Below, piece after piece: positions 32,397-42,518 of a stretch of 64,000 nt of DNA. Location: positions 466,674-530,673 of the forward strand of contig NZ_JAHKPT010000021.1 of NCBI RefSeq assembly GCF_018860635.1. The letters are read 5' to 3'. Numbering within the stretch: the first letter of the stretch is position 1; every line of letters starts with the position of its first letter. This stretch comes from Aliiglaciecola lipolytica (GTDB lineage Bacteria; Pseudomonadota; Gammaproteobacteria; Enterobacterales; Alteromonadaceae). A program made the position numbers and the translations under genes. The notes under the pieces are model-generated. The model was not told the DNA's origin, did not search any database, and saw only the letters and a list, made by a program, of their open reading frames with translations.

Positions 32397-33866
32397 ATGC
32401 AAACCGGTAATTTATCATCGCAAGTTGATGAACTGAGTATTAAACAAAAAGGCCTACATTTTTTACAAAACTCAGCTGGCGCGAGAGCCGCTTTACTGCT
32501 GATTAGTTGGGTTTTGGTTTGGTTCAGTGGCGCTTTGGTTGAATTTTCTCACCATGCCAGTGTTTGGTTTCCGCCAGCGGGGTTGACCTTTGCTGTGTTT
32601 TTTGTGGTGGGCGCTCGTGCTATCCCAATCGTCATGTTGGCGGCGATTTTGGTCACTTTGTTTACTAACAAAGACTACCAAATTGAACTGCAAAGCGTCG
32701 AAGCCATAGAAGGGGGCGTGCTGTTTGGCGTTGCCCATATCCTTCCATATTATGCCGCTAGTCAATTATTGCGTTGGTTAACGCAAACAAAGCAACTTAC
32801 CTTACCACTATCTATTATCAGCTTTTTGCTAATTGCTGCGGTTGCATCATTAATCGCGACTTTTTTAGTTTTAAATTCGCTGGTCTTCTCCGATATGATG
32901 CAATTGCAAGAGATTATGTCTACTTGGTTACCGTTTTGGATAGGGGATATGGCTGGTATTGTTGTGCTCAGCCCATTATTTTTTAGCATCATGCATGTTA
33001 TTTATCCGAAAAAATTCTTTTTGTTACTTGAGCATATTGAAGGCCAGTTAAGCACCTCAACCCCGCAGTATAAGTACAAGTTGTTGGTTTCAATAGCATT
33101 AATTGTAATAGCTATGTTGCTGGCCAAATTCACTCAATCTATGGATAGCTCGTTTGCAATCTTCTTCTTGGTCATACCGCATATGTGGATTGCCTGCACT
33201 GAAAATGCCTTTTTCAATATTTTGAGTTTGGCCGTGAGTAGTTTGCTGGTGGTATTTTTAGTCGATGCGTTAGAGCTGATGGAGTTTGTTATGGTCTATC
33301 AATATGCGATTAACGTGGTAGCGACTAATGCGATGTTTGCCATTGCTGTGCCTGCATTAACTGCACACAATCACCAACTTAAAAGCAAAGTTTTTACCGA
33401 TAATTTGACCCAAACGGCATCCAGAGAATACCTAATACAGCGCGCTATTTCTGAATTACGTCATGCTCAATGGGAAAACAAAGATTTATGTTTGTTGGTT
33501 TATGATATTGATCACTTTAAAAAGATAAACGACTCCCACGGCCATAATGCGGGAGACAAGGCTTTAAAAATACTCAGTGAAAGCGTTAAACAATTATTAC
33601 GTCCAAATGACTTATTGGGGCGCTTTGGTGGCGATGAATTTATTGTTCTGCTGCCTGATACCAATCAGCAAACGGCAATGATGGTTGGAAATCGTTTATT
33701 GGCGCATATCAATGGTATGCAATTGAATGATGGTGAACCTCTTTCTATCAGCATCGGGATAACCGAAATGCAAGCTGATGATGATTTTGAAAGCCTCTTC
33801 AAACGTGCAGATAGTGCTTTGTATGAGGCCAAACGTTCTGGAAGAAATTGTATTTATCAACATTAG
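32397..33866 (+). CDS. MASE1-GGDEF diguanylate cyclase
   Basis: A 489-residue protein. The N-terminal MASE1 sensor (about 25-320) has eight or so membrane helices and starts with WVLVWFSGALVEFSHHASVW. The GGDEF domain (about 330-488) has the active-site motif RFGGDEFIVLL with the inhibitory site RPND five residues before it. It should make c-di-GMP with product inhibition. The ATG follows AGGAAG. The gene is single and divergent from the hydrolase operon. Confidence 0.92.
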   Translation: MQTGNLSSQVDELSIKQKGLHFLQNSAGARAALLLISWVLVWFSGALVEFSHHASVWFPPAGLTFAVFFVVGARAIPIVMLAAILVTLFTNKDYQIELQSVEAIEGGVLFGVAHILPYYAASQLLRWLTQTKQLTLPLSIISFLLIAAVASLIATFLVLNSLVFSDMMQLQEIMSTWLPFWIGDMAGIVVLSPLFFSIMHVIYPKKFFLLLEHIEGQLSTSTPQYKYKLLVSIALIVIAMLLAKFTQSMDSSFAIFFLVIPHMWIACTENAFFNILSLAVSSLLVVFLVDALELMEFVMVYQYAINVVATNAMFAIAVPALTAHNHQLKSKVFTDNLTQTASREYLIQRAISELRHAQWENKDLCLLVYDIDHFKKINDSHGHNAGDKALKILSESVKQLLRPNDLLGRFGGDEFIVLLPDTNQQTAMMVGNRLLAHINGMQLNDGEPLSISIGITEMQADDDFESLFKRADSALYEAKRSGRNCIYQH

Positions 33867-33968
33867 CCAAAGCCCGGTTGAGTTCAGTTTATTCAACTGC
33901 ACACCGCTGCTTTACTTAAGTCGTACATAAACCTCTGCTTAATTTAGATGACGCTTTGTTGCTATTTA

Positions 33969-34460
33969 TCAAAAGCGCTTCAAAAAGTCAGTGAATAACC
34001 TTGTAACTTGATCCATTGACGAGTTAAGTCGGTGGTCTCCAGTAATCAAATGTAATTCACAACCAGATTGGGCAGCGTATTTTTCTGAGTGTTGATAGGG
34101 TATCACCTCATCTTCTTTACCATGCACGATGCAAATCGGTTGCTTGCCTGATGAGTAACTTTGTTTGTCATAACCTGGCATGAATAGGGCAGGTGCTAAT
34201 AAGAATACACCTGCGCATGGATGACGCTCGCAGGCTACCAATGAAACATAGCCGCCCATTGATGAACCCACCAGTAATACGGGCTCAGTAACCTCGGCTA
34301 AACGCCCAATTAACTTTTCTACCCGTGCATCTGGATTGGCAATGGCTGAATAATCGAGGCTATCTACCTGATGACCATGGTGTTGCGCAATCTTTGCCAA
34401 GGTAGTTATTTTAGAGCCCCAAGGACCACTTTCTTTTCCGTGAGAGAAAATCACCTGCAT
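33969..34460 (-). CDS. YqiA/YcfP-like alpha/beta hydrolase
   Basis: A 163-residue small cytosolic alpha/beta hydrolase. It begins IFSHGKESGPWGSK, with the oxyanion-hole HG. The nucleophile elbow is GSSMGGY near residue 65, and Asp and His lie in CIVHGKEDEVIPY and ITGDHRL. Members are small esterases with poorly known targets. It stands alone. Confidence 0.85.
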   Translation of the reverse strand: MQVIFSHGKESGPWGSKITTLAKIAQHHGHQVDSLDYSAIANPDARVEKLIGRLAEVTEPVLLVGSSMGGYVSLVACERHPCAGVFLLAPALFMPGYDKQSYSSGKQPICIVHGKEDEVIPYQHSEKYAAQSGCELHLITGDHRLNSSMDQVTRLFTDFLKRF

Positions 34461-34903
34461 AATTTTTCCATTAGTAAATTGTCATTTTATTGTTTAAGGC
34501 AGTGTATCAAATTGCCCGTGGTTTGCTGTTGAATACAAATGATTTTTTAGCTGATTTATAAAGTACTTGGAGCAACAACGATGTGCGAAAAATGAGTGAA
34601 AGTAGACTCATTGAAAAAATATAAATCTTTTATCTTTCATAAATCTGTCATTAATCCTGTTGTTTTATGAAGCTTTTATCACATTTTTTTTATGTAATAG
34701 AACTGTCTTTTTTATCTGCTAGTTTTTTTCTGCACTATTTATTCCTCAAAAAATATTCACGTGAAATGCAATATTTCTCGGGTTTTTTGTGCTGATTTTT
34801 AGTGGTTTGTCTTGACTTTCTCAAAGTTAAAAAAGTACCGATTAGGCGCGTTTTACTTTGTGTGGAATTGAAAAATCAACTCATATTTGATGGGAAAATT
34901 ATA
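34461..34903. other. Intergenic region upstream of the phosphoesterase
   Basis: This 443-base AT-rich gap holds no real gene. A plus-strand frame through its 3' end (from 34802) reads into the phosphoesterase but has no signal sequence at its start and was not used. The Pho box at 34634-34651 is the only strong site that I see. Confidence 0.6.
34634..34651 (+). promoter_or_regulatory. Pho box
   Basis: CTTTCATAAATCTGTCAT matches the PhoB consensus of two 7-base repeats (CTGTCAT) with a 4-base spacer at 17 of 18 positions. It lies 253 bases before the phosphoesterase ATG, so a long leader would be needed. The target's predicted role supports the call. Confidence 0.7.
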
Positions 34904-36847
34904 ATGAAAACTAAGTTTGCGAACGCTCGTTCGTTAGGTTTGCTGTGTCTTGTTGCCACACTTGCTGCCTGTGACGACGATAAAATTGTAGAAATTGAAG
35001 TGCCTGTAGAAGTACCAGTTGAAATACCTGTGATGGTTAACGCAGAGCATGCAATGTTAACCGACCCATTCTTACAATTACCTACTGAGAGTTCCGTCAG
35101 CGTGGTGTGGTTTACCAATTTCGAAGGTACTGAGCATACTTTGCAATACGGTGAAACAACCACCACTAATGTTGTTACAACCTCATTAACTCGTATGATG
35201 GAAGATGCGTCATCTCAACAATTTGGTAAAACCTATGATGCAGTGAGTTATCGCTCTGTGTTTCGTCACGAGGCGGTGGCAGAGGGCTTAACGCAAGGTG
35301 AGCGTGTAGAATATTCAGTTTCCAGTAAAGATGAAGATGGGTTTGTATTTGCCAGCGATACTTTCACTTTAGCGCCAGCTCCTGCTAAAAATGCTCCTTT
35401 GAAGATATTACTTACATCAGATTTACAGTCGAAAAAGAATGTTGTCGCTAACTATCAAAAAGTAGTCGAAACCGTCGGTGTCCCTGATGCAGTATTGTTT
35501 GCTGGTGACTTTGTTAATGTACCGGATCGTGCATCTGAATGGTTTGATCAGGCAAAAGATAATGCGCCAGGTTTTTTCCCTGCACTACAAGGACATTATC
35601 AAAAGTATCTACCGGGATTCCCATACAATGGTGGAGAAATACTGCAACATTCACCTCTATTTGGGACCATTGGTAATCATGAAGTGATGGGGCGTTATCG
35701 TCCTACTGAAGATGATTACTCCCTTAATGGTGGCTTTAATGATCCGCAACCAGCTTGGTATGCGGAAGCCGCTTATGAGCAAGTAAAAGCCGACGTAAAC
35801 CCGACTGATGATGCTCAGATTAAAGCCCAATGGATTGCTGATCAATCACATAATCAAAACAGCTTCTTAGATATTTTCTCTTTCCCTGATGATGGCCAAG
35901 GTGGTGAAGAATATTATGCAACTGTATTTGGTGATGTGTTTATTATTTCAATGAACGTGTCGAGAATCTGGCGTTCGTGGAGTGTCTCTGGTGCTAGCAA
36001 GTCTAAATTTGTGGAAAGCTTAAGCACCTTAGAAGATCCTTCACAATGGGGATTTGGTGAGTTTTTGTTTGAACGTTTTGACAAAGATTCCGAGCAGTAC
36101 GCATGGTTAGAATCGGTTATGCAAACTGATGCTTTCAAAAATGCTAAATATAAAGTGGTAATGGCCCACCAAGGGGTATTTGGCTTAGGTGATAATACCG
36201 TGCCGGTGTTGTCACAACCAGTTATGCAACTTGTTGAAACGGATGCGCAAGGACTTGAAACTATCACTGAGTTCACCTTTCCGTTGAGCACTGAGACCTG
36301 GACCAATGACGTTGAACCAATGCTCAGTAATATCACTGAAGTGCGTTATCAATATCCGTTAGCTCAAGACGTATGGCTCAACGATATTGAACCACTACTG
36401 TTGGAAAATGGGGTGGATTTAGTACACATAGGACACTCACATTTGTGGAATCGAGCGCAAGTGGAAGACCTCCATTATTTAGAAAGCTCAAACGTAGGCA
36501 ATTCTTATGGTGCTTATTATGTTGATAGCAGCGGTGTGTATACCAAAGACGTGCGCTCTAGTTATGCCGATTTTTGGGCCGATGTAAATTCGGAAAATCC
36601 ACGCTGGGCAATTGAAGATTATCCACCAAATGGCGATCCACAAGGCCGCGCAATGAGTTTTCCAACGGTGTTTAGCCCGATGAGTTTAGAAAATGACGCT
36701 TATCCAAACTTGCCTTTTGTAACCAGTAATACCTTGTCAGTCTTTTCTATCTTAGATACTGGAACGGGCACAGTACAAAGTTATGTGTTTGATCCGACTA
36801 ATCTTAATTCTGAAGTACAGTTATTCGATGAGTTTTCGATAGAGTAA
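34904..36847 (+). CDS. Lipoprotein metallophosphoesterase (purple acid phosphatase-like)
   Basis: A 647-residue protein with lipobox TLAAC (Cys near residue 24) and a Val/Pro/Glu-rich linker after it (VEVPVEVPVEIPV). A fibronectin-like domain comes first, followed by a metallophosphoesterase domain with LLTSDLQSKKN, FAGDFVNVPDRA, GTIGNHEVMG, VVMAHQGVFG and HIGHSHLWNRA, which give the usual D-x, GD-x, GNHE and GH-x-H metal ligands. It should release phosphate from organic phosphates at the cell surface. I chose ATG 34904, which opens the lipoprotein signal. A Pho box upstream suggests phosphate-starvation control. Confidence 0.88.
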   Translation: MKTKFANARSLGLLCLVATLAACDDDKIVEIEVPVEVPVEIPVMVNAEHAMLTDPFLQLPTESSVSVVWFTNFEGTEHTLQYGETTTTNVVTTSLTRMMEDASSQQFGKTYDAVSYRSVFRHEAVAEGLTQGERVEYSVSSKDEDGFVFASDTFTLAPAPAKNAPLKILLTSDLQSKKNVVANYQKVVETVGVPDAVLFAGDFVNVPDRASEWFDQAKDNAPGFFPALQGHYQKYLPGFPYNGGEILQHSPLFGTIGNHEVMGRYRPTEDDYSLNGGFNDPQPAWYAEAAYEQVKADVNPTDDAQIKAQWIADQSHNQNSFLDIFSFPDDGQGGEEYYATVFGDVFIISMNVSRIWRSWSVSGASKSKFVESLSTLEDPSQWGFGEFLFERFDKDSEQYAWLESVMQTDAFKNAKYKVVMAHQGVFGLGDNTVPVLSQPVMQLVETDAQGLETITEFTFPLSTETWTNDVEPMLSNITEVRYQYPLAQDVWLNDIEPLLLENGVDLVHIGHSHLWNRAQVEDLHYLESSNVGNSYGAYYVDSSGVYTKDVRSSYADFWADVNSENPRWAIEDYPPNGDPQGRAMSFPTVFSPMSLENDAYPNLPFVTSNTLSVFSILDTGTGTVQSYVFDPTNLNSEVQLFDEFSIE

Positions 36848-36890
36848 TTGCTGAAATTCTATATTGGCTAATAGTTGCGGCTAATATTCG

Positions 36891-36928
36891 CGGCTAATAG
36901 CGCATAGTGCGCTATTAGCCGATTTTTT
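36891..36928 (+). terminator. Strong rho-independent terminator after the phosphoesterase
   Basis: CGGCTAATAGCGCA (36891-36904) pairs perfectly with TGCGCTATTAGCCG (36908-36921) around TAG and is followed by TTTTTT. GGCTAATA is also repeated at 36866-36873 and 36879-36886 with 13-base spacing. Confidence 0.9.
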
Positions 36929-37059
36929 AATGGTTTTACCTTTCGCTAAAGTTAACCGTTTGGGTGCTTTAACCTGGTTTGTACTGGCGGTGCAAATTTA
37001 GCGAAACGCAATATTCAGCTGTGAGCGTTAGTTTAAATCACGCCGCTAGCGTATTCACT

Positions 37060-37962
37060 TCATTTATCTGTGGCAACATCTAACTGTTGTATATGCAATT
37101 GAATCTCTATCTCCGAATCTGTGGCATCTTTAGAAAAGTAGTGCCCTTGAATAGGATCAATCACTTCGGGACTATGGCTCACCGCGGTGGGAATAAAAAA
37201 ACTGTTAGCCAATATGCCGTTAGTGGGATCAAATCCCTTCCAGCCAGCCCCCGGTAAATAAACCTCAGCCCAAGCGTGCATAGAACCAACCGCCCGATTG
37301 AAAGTATACTCAGCACCATTTTCGGCCGGAGGATCATACAAATAACCACTAACAAATCGAGCGGCTAGGCCAAGTTGACGAACCACAGAGATAAACAAAA
37401 CGGCCATATCTCGACAGGAGCCTGAGCCTAACGAAAGAGTGTCATTTGGCAGCTGTATGCCTTCTTCATCTCTGCGTATATAACGAATGTCTCGACGAAT
37501 CGCTTGGTTTATATCCATTAAAAATTGAATAATATCCGGATGTTTCGAAGGCGAGGGAACCGCTTGCTGATACCAATCGAGAACTTGCGATTGGTTCTGT
37601 TGTTGCGGATCTAAAATATAGGGAGTGAGCGCTTTTACGTCAGCGCCACGATATTCAAATGGATATTCAAGGGCGTAAGATTCAAGTAAAAAGTCGTAGG
37701 GGTTGTCATCATCAATCTCAACATCGATTACCGTCAAAAATTCCAAAATTTCTGACTCTGTCATTCCGAAGTTACATTTGAGTAATGAGTTACCTTCAAC
37801 ATCGCGCACAAAACTTTGTTGTGAAGGGGGAATGGTCTCAACATCAAAACGATGGACACGTCTTAAGTGACCTTCGATTGGACGCAGATATAAACTATGT
37901 CCTGAAAAACTAACAGGCCCAGTGTAAGTATGACGGGTTAAATGTTCGATGCGTAATTTCAT
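37060..37962 (-). CDS. Transglutaminase-like superfamily protein
   Basis: A 300-residue cytosolic protein. The N-terminal bacterial transglutaminase-like beta domain begins MKLRIEHLTRHTYTGPVSFS. The catalytic core has SLGSGSCRDMAVLFISVVRQ (Cys), HAWAEVYLPGAGWKGFDPTN (His and Asp). Proteins like this are usually found with an alpha-E and a circularly permuted ATP-grasp protein; none of these adjoin here, so the function is open. No membrane segment is present. Confidence 0.9.
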   Translation of the reverse strand: MKLRIEHLTRHTYTGPVSFSGHSLYLRPIEGHLRRVHRFDVETIPPSQQSFVRDVEGNSLLKCNFGMTESEILEFLTVIDVEIDDDNPYDFLLESYALEYPFEYRGADVKALTPYILDPQQQNQSQVLDWYQQAVPSPSKHPDIIQFLMDINQAIRRDIRYIRRDEEGIQLPNDTLSLGSGSCRDMAVLFISVVRQLGLAARFVSGYLYDPPAENGAEYTFNRAVGSMHAWAEVYLPGAGWKGFDPTNGILANSFFIPTAVSHSPEVIDPIQGHYFSKDATDSEIEIQLHIQQLDVATDK

Positions 37963-38142
37963 AAAATTAACAATGCCATGCTTAACTATTCAAGTTAGTT
38001 GAGGTTATACGCTATATAGTGGCTATGCAATCAACCTAGCTATATATTAACTTGCGTAACTTAAAATATCGGTTAACATTTTTTCATAAGCCTAGCTTAA
38101 TTTTAATCGGAGGTAAGACGTTTTATTTATATCGAGTTAAAG

Positions 38143-39399
38143 TTACTCAACCTTTGAGCTGAAAATGTCATCCCATTCACGATCCAGTTGGGTCTGGGCG
38201 GCTTGTATCGATATGGCGCTATACATATTATTTTGTTTGTTAACTATGCCAAATCGAAGCAATTTATTTAACGCATCTTCAATTTCGAAATCTATTTCAA
38301 AATCGAATCGGCTGGCAAACCAATCTTCAATCTGCTGATCTAGTTGTTCACTGCTGATAGGCTGTTTAAATGTCAGTAAAAAATAATAGGCTAGTATCGC
38401 TTCTTTACATTCTTCTTCTTCCGCAGTATCAATTAGATGGTGAAAAACCCCAGCATTGTTGTCGAGATTTTTAAAATAGAGGTTATCAGCCAGTGCTTTC
38501 ATAAATTTCAATTTACGATTTTTAAACTTACTCCATTCTTTGAATATAAACCCGCCAATTACCCCAGCTCCTGCGCAAAGAGCGATGAGTTCTTGAGTGC
38601 CAATTGTCACTGCTTTATCTGACAGACCAATCCAATAACTGATAATGCCTGCCATCAATAATAAAGACGCGCCTAGTTTTGTCACTAACACCACGGTTCC
38701 GCCAACTAACGCAGAGCCGCCGATAATGGCTTTGTCTAAGGTGCGCATGCGCACTTCGCTGTTGGGGAACAGCATTTCTAAATCCGCTTTTGGTACATTT
38801 TGGAATAATTTGATGATGGTTGAGTCAGGTTCAAAATTAACCGGTTTCATTTTCTTTGAGGCAAAGTATTCAGCGTTTTTAAACTTTATATAAACTGCTA
38901 CTTTGTCATAGTTGGTGAAGCTTACCTGCTGTTTCTTCAGACCCCAAAACTTGCTCAGTGTTTCGGTTTTCTGGTATTCGCCACGGCGATAAAATACCAC
39001 TTCGGCGAAATCTTCAAATTCCACTTCCAGCCTAACTTTAAATAAAGACGCTTCATGCAACGCCTCTTGTAAATCCTGCTCGGTAACCTTTTCAAAGTTT
39101 GCGGCATTTAACACCTGAGCAAAGGTTTGCGCGAAAACCTGTTGTTTGTTATCTAAGGAATCTTTAGAGGTTGAATGAACGGGCAGGGTGTCTGAGTTAG
39201 GATCAAAGGGGGCGTAACTATCTTTTAATATTTCAAGAGTCTGATGATATTCAAAATGTAAGGTGCTCACCAGAATATGGCACAAGTCTATGAACGCATT
39301 TTTATCCTTTTCATTGAGCTGGCCTTGTTGCAAACAGGCGTTGATAAGATCCGCTTTTCGTAACGGAATAAACCGATCTTTCTTAATACTTTGCTGCAT
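38143..39399 (-). CDS. TMEM143-family (DUF3754) membrane protein
   Basis: A 418-residue protein. The long N-terminal part is soluble, has VYIKFKNAEYFASKKMKP and LKMFPNSEV-like DLEMLFPNSEVRMRTLDK, and two helices follow (about 225-245 and 255-285: GGSALVGGTVVLVTKLGASL, then ELIALCAGAGVIGGF). The C-terminal part is acidic. This is the pattern of the TMEM143 family, which has no firm function. It lies 28 bases after the COG2509 gene on the same strand, so co-transcription is possible. Confidence 0.8.
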   Translation of the reverse strand: MQQSIKKDRFIPLRKADLINACLQQGQLNEKDKNAFIDLCHILVSTLHFEYHQTLEILKDSYAPFDPNSDTLPVHSTSKDSLDNKQQVFAQTFAQVLNAANFEKVTEQDLQEALHEASLFKVRLEVEFEDFAEVVFYRRGEYQKTETLSKFWGLKKQQVSFTNYDKVAVYIKFKNAEYFASKKMKPVNFEPDSTIIKLFQNVPKADLEMLFPNSEVRMRTLDKAIIGGSALVGGTVVLVTKLGASLLLMAGIISYWIGLSDKAVTIGTQELIALCAGAGVIGGFIFKEWSKFKNRKLKFMKALADNLYFKNLDNNAGVFHHLIDTAEEEECKEAILAYYFLLTFKQPISSEQLDQQIEDWFASRFDFEIDFEIEDALNKLLRFGIVNKQNNMYSAISIQAAQTQLDREWDDIFSSKVE

Positions 39400-39427
39400 A
39401 AAGGTTTATTAGCCTGTTTGGTTGCGT

Positions 39428-41068
39428 TTATTCAGGTTTTTCGTCTATGCCCACTATGCCCACTATGGCCAACGCCACAGCTTCGGCTACGCGAATACCA
39501 TCAATTCCGGCCGACCAAATGCCGCCAGCATAACCTGCTCCTTCGCCAGCGGGATACAAACCTGCTACGTTGACACTTTGGTAATCTTTACCGCGTTTAA
39601 TACAAATCGGTGAAGAGGTGCGGGTTTCAACGCCAGTGAGTAAACCATCCGCTTTGGCAAATCCTTTGATCTGACGATTGAACGCTGGAATGGCTTCGCG
39701 AATGGATTCGGTTACGAAATCAGGTACCACTTTGGATAAATCAGTTAGGGTGATACCTGGGGTATATGAAGGTTTTACATCACCTAATTCTGCACTGGCT
39801 TTACCTGCTAGGAAGTCTCCAATTAATTGCGCCGGTGCGTGATAGTTTTCACCTCCAACTGCAAAGGCCAGATCTTCTAAACTACGTTGTAATTCGATAC
39901 CTGCCAAAGGATGACCTGGATAATCTTGTTCTGGGGTAATGCCAACGACTATGGCACTGTTGGCGTTACGTTCGTGGCGAGAATATTGGCTCATGCCATT
40001 GGTAACGACTCTTCCTGGTTCTGATGCTGCCGCGACTACCGTGCCGCCTGGACACATACAAAAACTATAGACGGTGCGTCCATTTTTACAGTGGTGGACT
40101 AGTTTGTAGTCAGCTGCACCCAAAATAGGGTTGCCGGCATTGTCGCCGAAGCGACATTTGTCGATCATGCTTTGTTCGTGTTCGATTCTAAAGCCTACTG
40201 AAAATGGCTTAGCTTCAATATACACGCCTTGCTCATACAGTGCCGTGAAGGTGTCCCTTGCACTGTGACCCACTGCTAATATTACGTGTTTGCAGCTAAG
40301 GTAATCCCCATCAGCTAAATGTAAGCCTTTTATTTTATAGCCGTCATTTTGCGGTTCTAAATCGAGTTTTTCTACTCTTGTACTGAAGCGAAATTCACCC
40401 CCTAAAGATATGATTTTTTCACGCATTTTTTCGACCATATTGACCAATTTAAAGGTCCCAATATGGGGTTTACTTACGTACATGATTTCTTCAGGTGCGC
40501 CTGCAGCGACAAATTCATGTAGCACTTTGCGCCCGTAATGTTTGCGATCCTTTACCTGACTATAAAGTTTGCCATCGGAAAATGTACCAGCACCACCTTC
40601 ACCAAACTGCACATTTGATTCTGGATTGAGTGGTTTTTTTCGCCAAAAACCAAAGGTGTCTTTGGTCCGTTCTCGAACTTCTTTGCCCCGTTCCAGTATT
40701 ATCGGCTTAAACCCCATTTGGGCCAAAATTAATGCGGCAAATAAACCACATGGTCCTAGTCCAACCACTACTGGTCGCTCGGTTAATTCATTTGGTGCTT
40801 GGGTGACAAATTTATATTGCATGTCAGGCGTGATGCGAACTTGCGGATCCCGCTCAAACTGTTCGAGCAGTTCAGATTGGTTTTTGACTTCCACATCAAG
40901 GGTGTAAATGAGCTGAATGTCTCTATTATTGCGAGCGTCATAGCCTCGTTTGAACATATTGAAGGATATTAACTGGCTTGGGGTGATTTTGAGTTTGCTA
41001 AGTATTGCTTGCTCAATAGCCTGTTCTTGATGATTTAGGGGTAATTTAATATCCGTCAAACGTAACAT
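39428..41068 (-). CDS. FAD-dependent oxidoreductase of the COG2509 family
   Basis: A 546-residue flavoprotein. The N-terminal 100 residues form the family-specific domain starting MLRLTDIKLPLNHQEQAIEQ. The FAD site has VVGLGPCGLFAALILAQMGF, then ILERGKEVRERTKDTF and NVQFGEGGAGTFSDGKLYSQ. A second site, AGEGAGYAGGIWSAGIDGIR, closes the FAD pocket. I chose ATG 41068. The enzyme is cytosolic; its substrate is not known. It is upstream of the TMEM143 gene. Confidence 0.88.
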   Translation of the reverse strand: MLRLTDIKLPLNHQEQAIEQAILSKLKITPSQLISFNMFKRGYDARNNRDIQLIYTLDVEVKNQSELLEQFERDPQVRITPDMQYKFVTQAPNELTERPVVVGLGPCGLFAALILAQMGFKPIILERGKEVRERTKDTFGFWRKKPLNPESNVQFGEGGAGTFSDGKLYSQVKDRKHYGRKVLHEFVAAGAPEEIMYVSKPHIGTFKLVNMVEKMREKIISLGGEFRFSTRVEKLDLEPQNDGYKIKGLHLADGDYLSCKHVILAVGHSARDTFTALYEQGVYIEAKPFSVGFRIEHEQSMIDKCRFGDNAGNPILGAADYKLVHHCKNGRTVYSFCMCPGGTVVAAASEPGRVVTNGMSQYSRHERNANSAIVVGITPEQDYPGHPLAGIELQRSLEDLAFAVGGENYHAPAQLIGDFLAGKASAELGDVKPSYTPGITLTDLSKVVPDFVTESIREAIPAFNRQIKGFAKADGLLTGVETRTSSPICIKRGKDYQSVNVAGLYPAGEGAGYAGGIWSAGIDGIRVAEAVALAIVGIVGIDEKPE

Positions 41069-41278
41069 AATACACACTCTTTAAACGCCGGACAGCCTTT
41101 CTGTCAGGGCGCGATATTTTAAATCAGCTAGTCTGTGATAGATAGCCCTGTTAAATTGTATTTAGGTTGAAAACATCTGGTTATTGTTAACCACAACAAA
41201 ATTTCAAAGAAACTTGTGTTTTTATCGTGCTTCTTTAAACTTGTCGGCATATTTTCAGCCTAACCAAAATAGCTTTCA

Positions 41279-41602
41279 ATGACCTTTGTAGTGACCGACA
41301 ATTGCATTAAATGTAAATATACCGACTGTGTTGCCGTATGCCCTGTAGATGCGTTTTTTGAAGGGCCTAATTTTTTGGCGATCGATCCAGTAATTTGCAT
41401 AGACTGTGCGTTATGTGTCCCAGAGTGTCCGGCAGATGCGATTTTTCAAGATACCGAACTGCCAGCCGATCAACTCCAGTACTTAGCGCTAAATGAACAA
41501 TTGAGCCAAGAATGGCCGAATATCACTGAACTAAAAGCCCCTCCAGAAGATGCCGACAAATGGAACGGTGTTGTCGAAAAGTTGCCGTTGTTAGAGCGAT
41601 AG
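41279..41602 (+). CDS. fdxA: 7Fe ferredoxin FdxA
   Basis: A 107-residue ferredoxin. [20 protein letters not shown] and [18 protein letters not shown] carry the Cys ligands of one [3Fe-4S] and one [4Fe-4S] cluster, and the long helical C-terminal tail is typical of FdxA. It is a small cytosolic electron carrier. It is divergent from the COG2509 flavoprotein with 210 bases between; this proximity may mean it donates electrons to it, but that is a guess. Confidence 0.93.
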   Translation: MTFVVTDNCIKCKYTDCVAVCPVDAFFEGPNFLAIDPVICIDCALCVPECPADAIFQDTELPADQLQYLALNEQLSQEWPNITELKAPPEDADKWNGVVEKLPLLER

Positions 41603-41621
41603 TCATTATTTAGATCTTGTT

Positions 41622-42242
41622 TTAGCCTTTGAATCCTTTTGCGACTATGTACACTTCGCGAGAGCGTGGGCGAGAGGCATCAGGTTTACGGATCACCACT
41701 TTATTAAAAGAACTACGAACGTCTTTCAAATATTCTTCATAGCCAACACCTTGAAACACTTTTGCACAAAAACTGCCGCCAGGCTTTAATACATTGCGGG
41801 CCATATCTAGTGCTAACTCGACAAGGTACATTGAGCTGTATTGGTCAGTGGCATTGACACCACTGATGTTCGGCGCCATGTCAGACACCACCACATCAAC
41901 TTGTTCGTTGTCTAAGGTTGCCACAATTTGATCGTAAACCGCTTCTTCGGTGAAATCACCTTGGATAAAAGTTACATCCAATATCGAATCCATTGGCAAA
42001 ATATCTGAGGCTATCACTCGGCCTTTTTTACCTACTAGGGGAGCGACTATTTGTGACCAACCACCAGGAGCTGAACCTAGATCCATGACAATACTACCGG
42101 GGCGAATTAACTTATCTTTTTCATTAATTTCGATAAGTTTATAACTAGCACGGGAACGATATCCGTCAATTTGTGCTTTTTTTACGTAGGGATCGTTAAC
42201 GTGTTCGTCCAGCCATTTTTTACTGGTTTTAGAGCGTGCCAT
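41622..42242 (-). CDS. rlmE: 23S rRNA (uridine-2'-O)-methyltransferase RlmE
   Basis: A 206-residue protein of RrmJ/FtsJ type. It has [18 protein letters not shown] (catalytic Lys), [20 protein letters not shown] (SAM site, catalytic Asp and so on), [14 protein letters not shown] and FCAKVFQG (catalytic Lys). It makes the 2'-O-methyl of U2552 in 23S rRNA. In E. coli and many others ftsH follows rlmE; here fdxA runs convergently and no ftsH is in the window. It is divergent from the SpoU methylase. Confidence 0.95.
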   Translation of the reverse strand: MARSKTSKKWLDEHVNDPYVKKAQIDGYRSRASYKLIEINEKDKLIRPGSIVMDLGSAPGGWSQIVAPLVGKKGRVIASDILPMDSILDVTFIQGDFTEEAVYDQIVATLDNEQVDVVVSDMAPNISGVNATDQYSSMYLVELALDMARNVLKPGGSFCAKVFQGVGYEEYLKDVRSSFNKVVIRKPDASRPRSREVYIVAKGFKG

Positions 42243-42452
42243 AAAGTGAGTCTGCTATTTTTGATGGTTTAAACGGCGCTTATTGTAAGCTGGCACGGCA
42301 AATTTGCAAATTACCTAGGCGAAAATAGCGTTTTTAACGGTAATTTATTTGCTTTAACTTGTTTTCCCTGACTTGATTTGAGCAAAGCGTTACAATTATC
42401 AACCTTGAGTATTTATTATTTCGTTTAGCCAATCTACAGACTAGGATTTTAC

Positions 42453-42518
42453 ATGACCGAACTTGCAGTATTTAACTTGTGCCATGCTGCACCAATTTAT
42501 AAAGGCAAGTTAATATGA
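42453..42518 (+). CDS. 21-residue ORF coupled to the SpoU methylase
   Basis: ATG 42453, preceded by AGGA, reads MTELAVFNLCHAAPIYKGKL, then I and TGA. Its TGA overlaps the methylase ATG (42515) as ATGA. It could be a translated leader that couples or controls the methylase, or a chance frame. Confidence 0.4.
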   Translation: MTELAVFNLCHAAPIYKGKLI

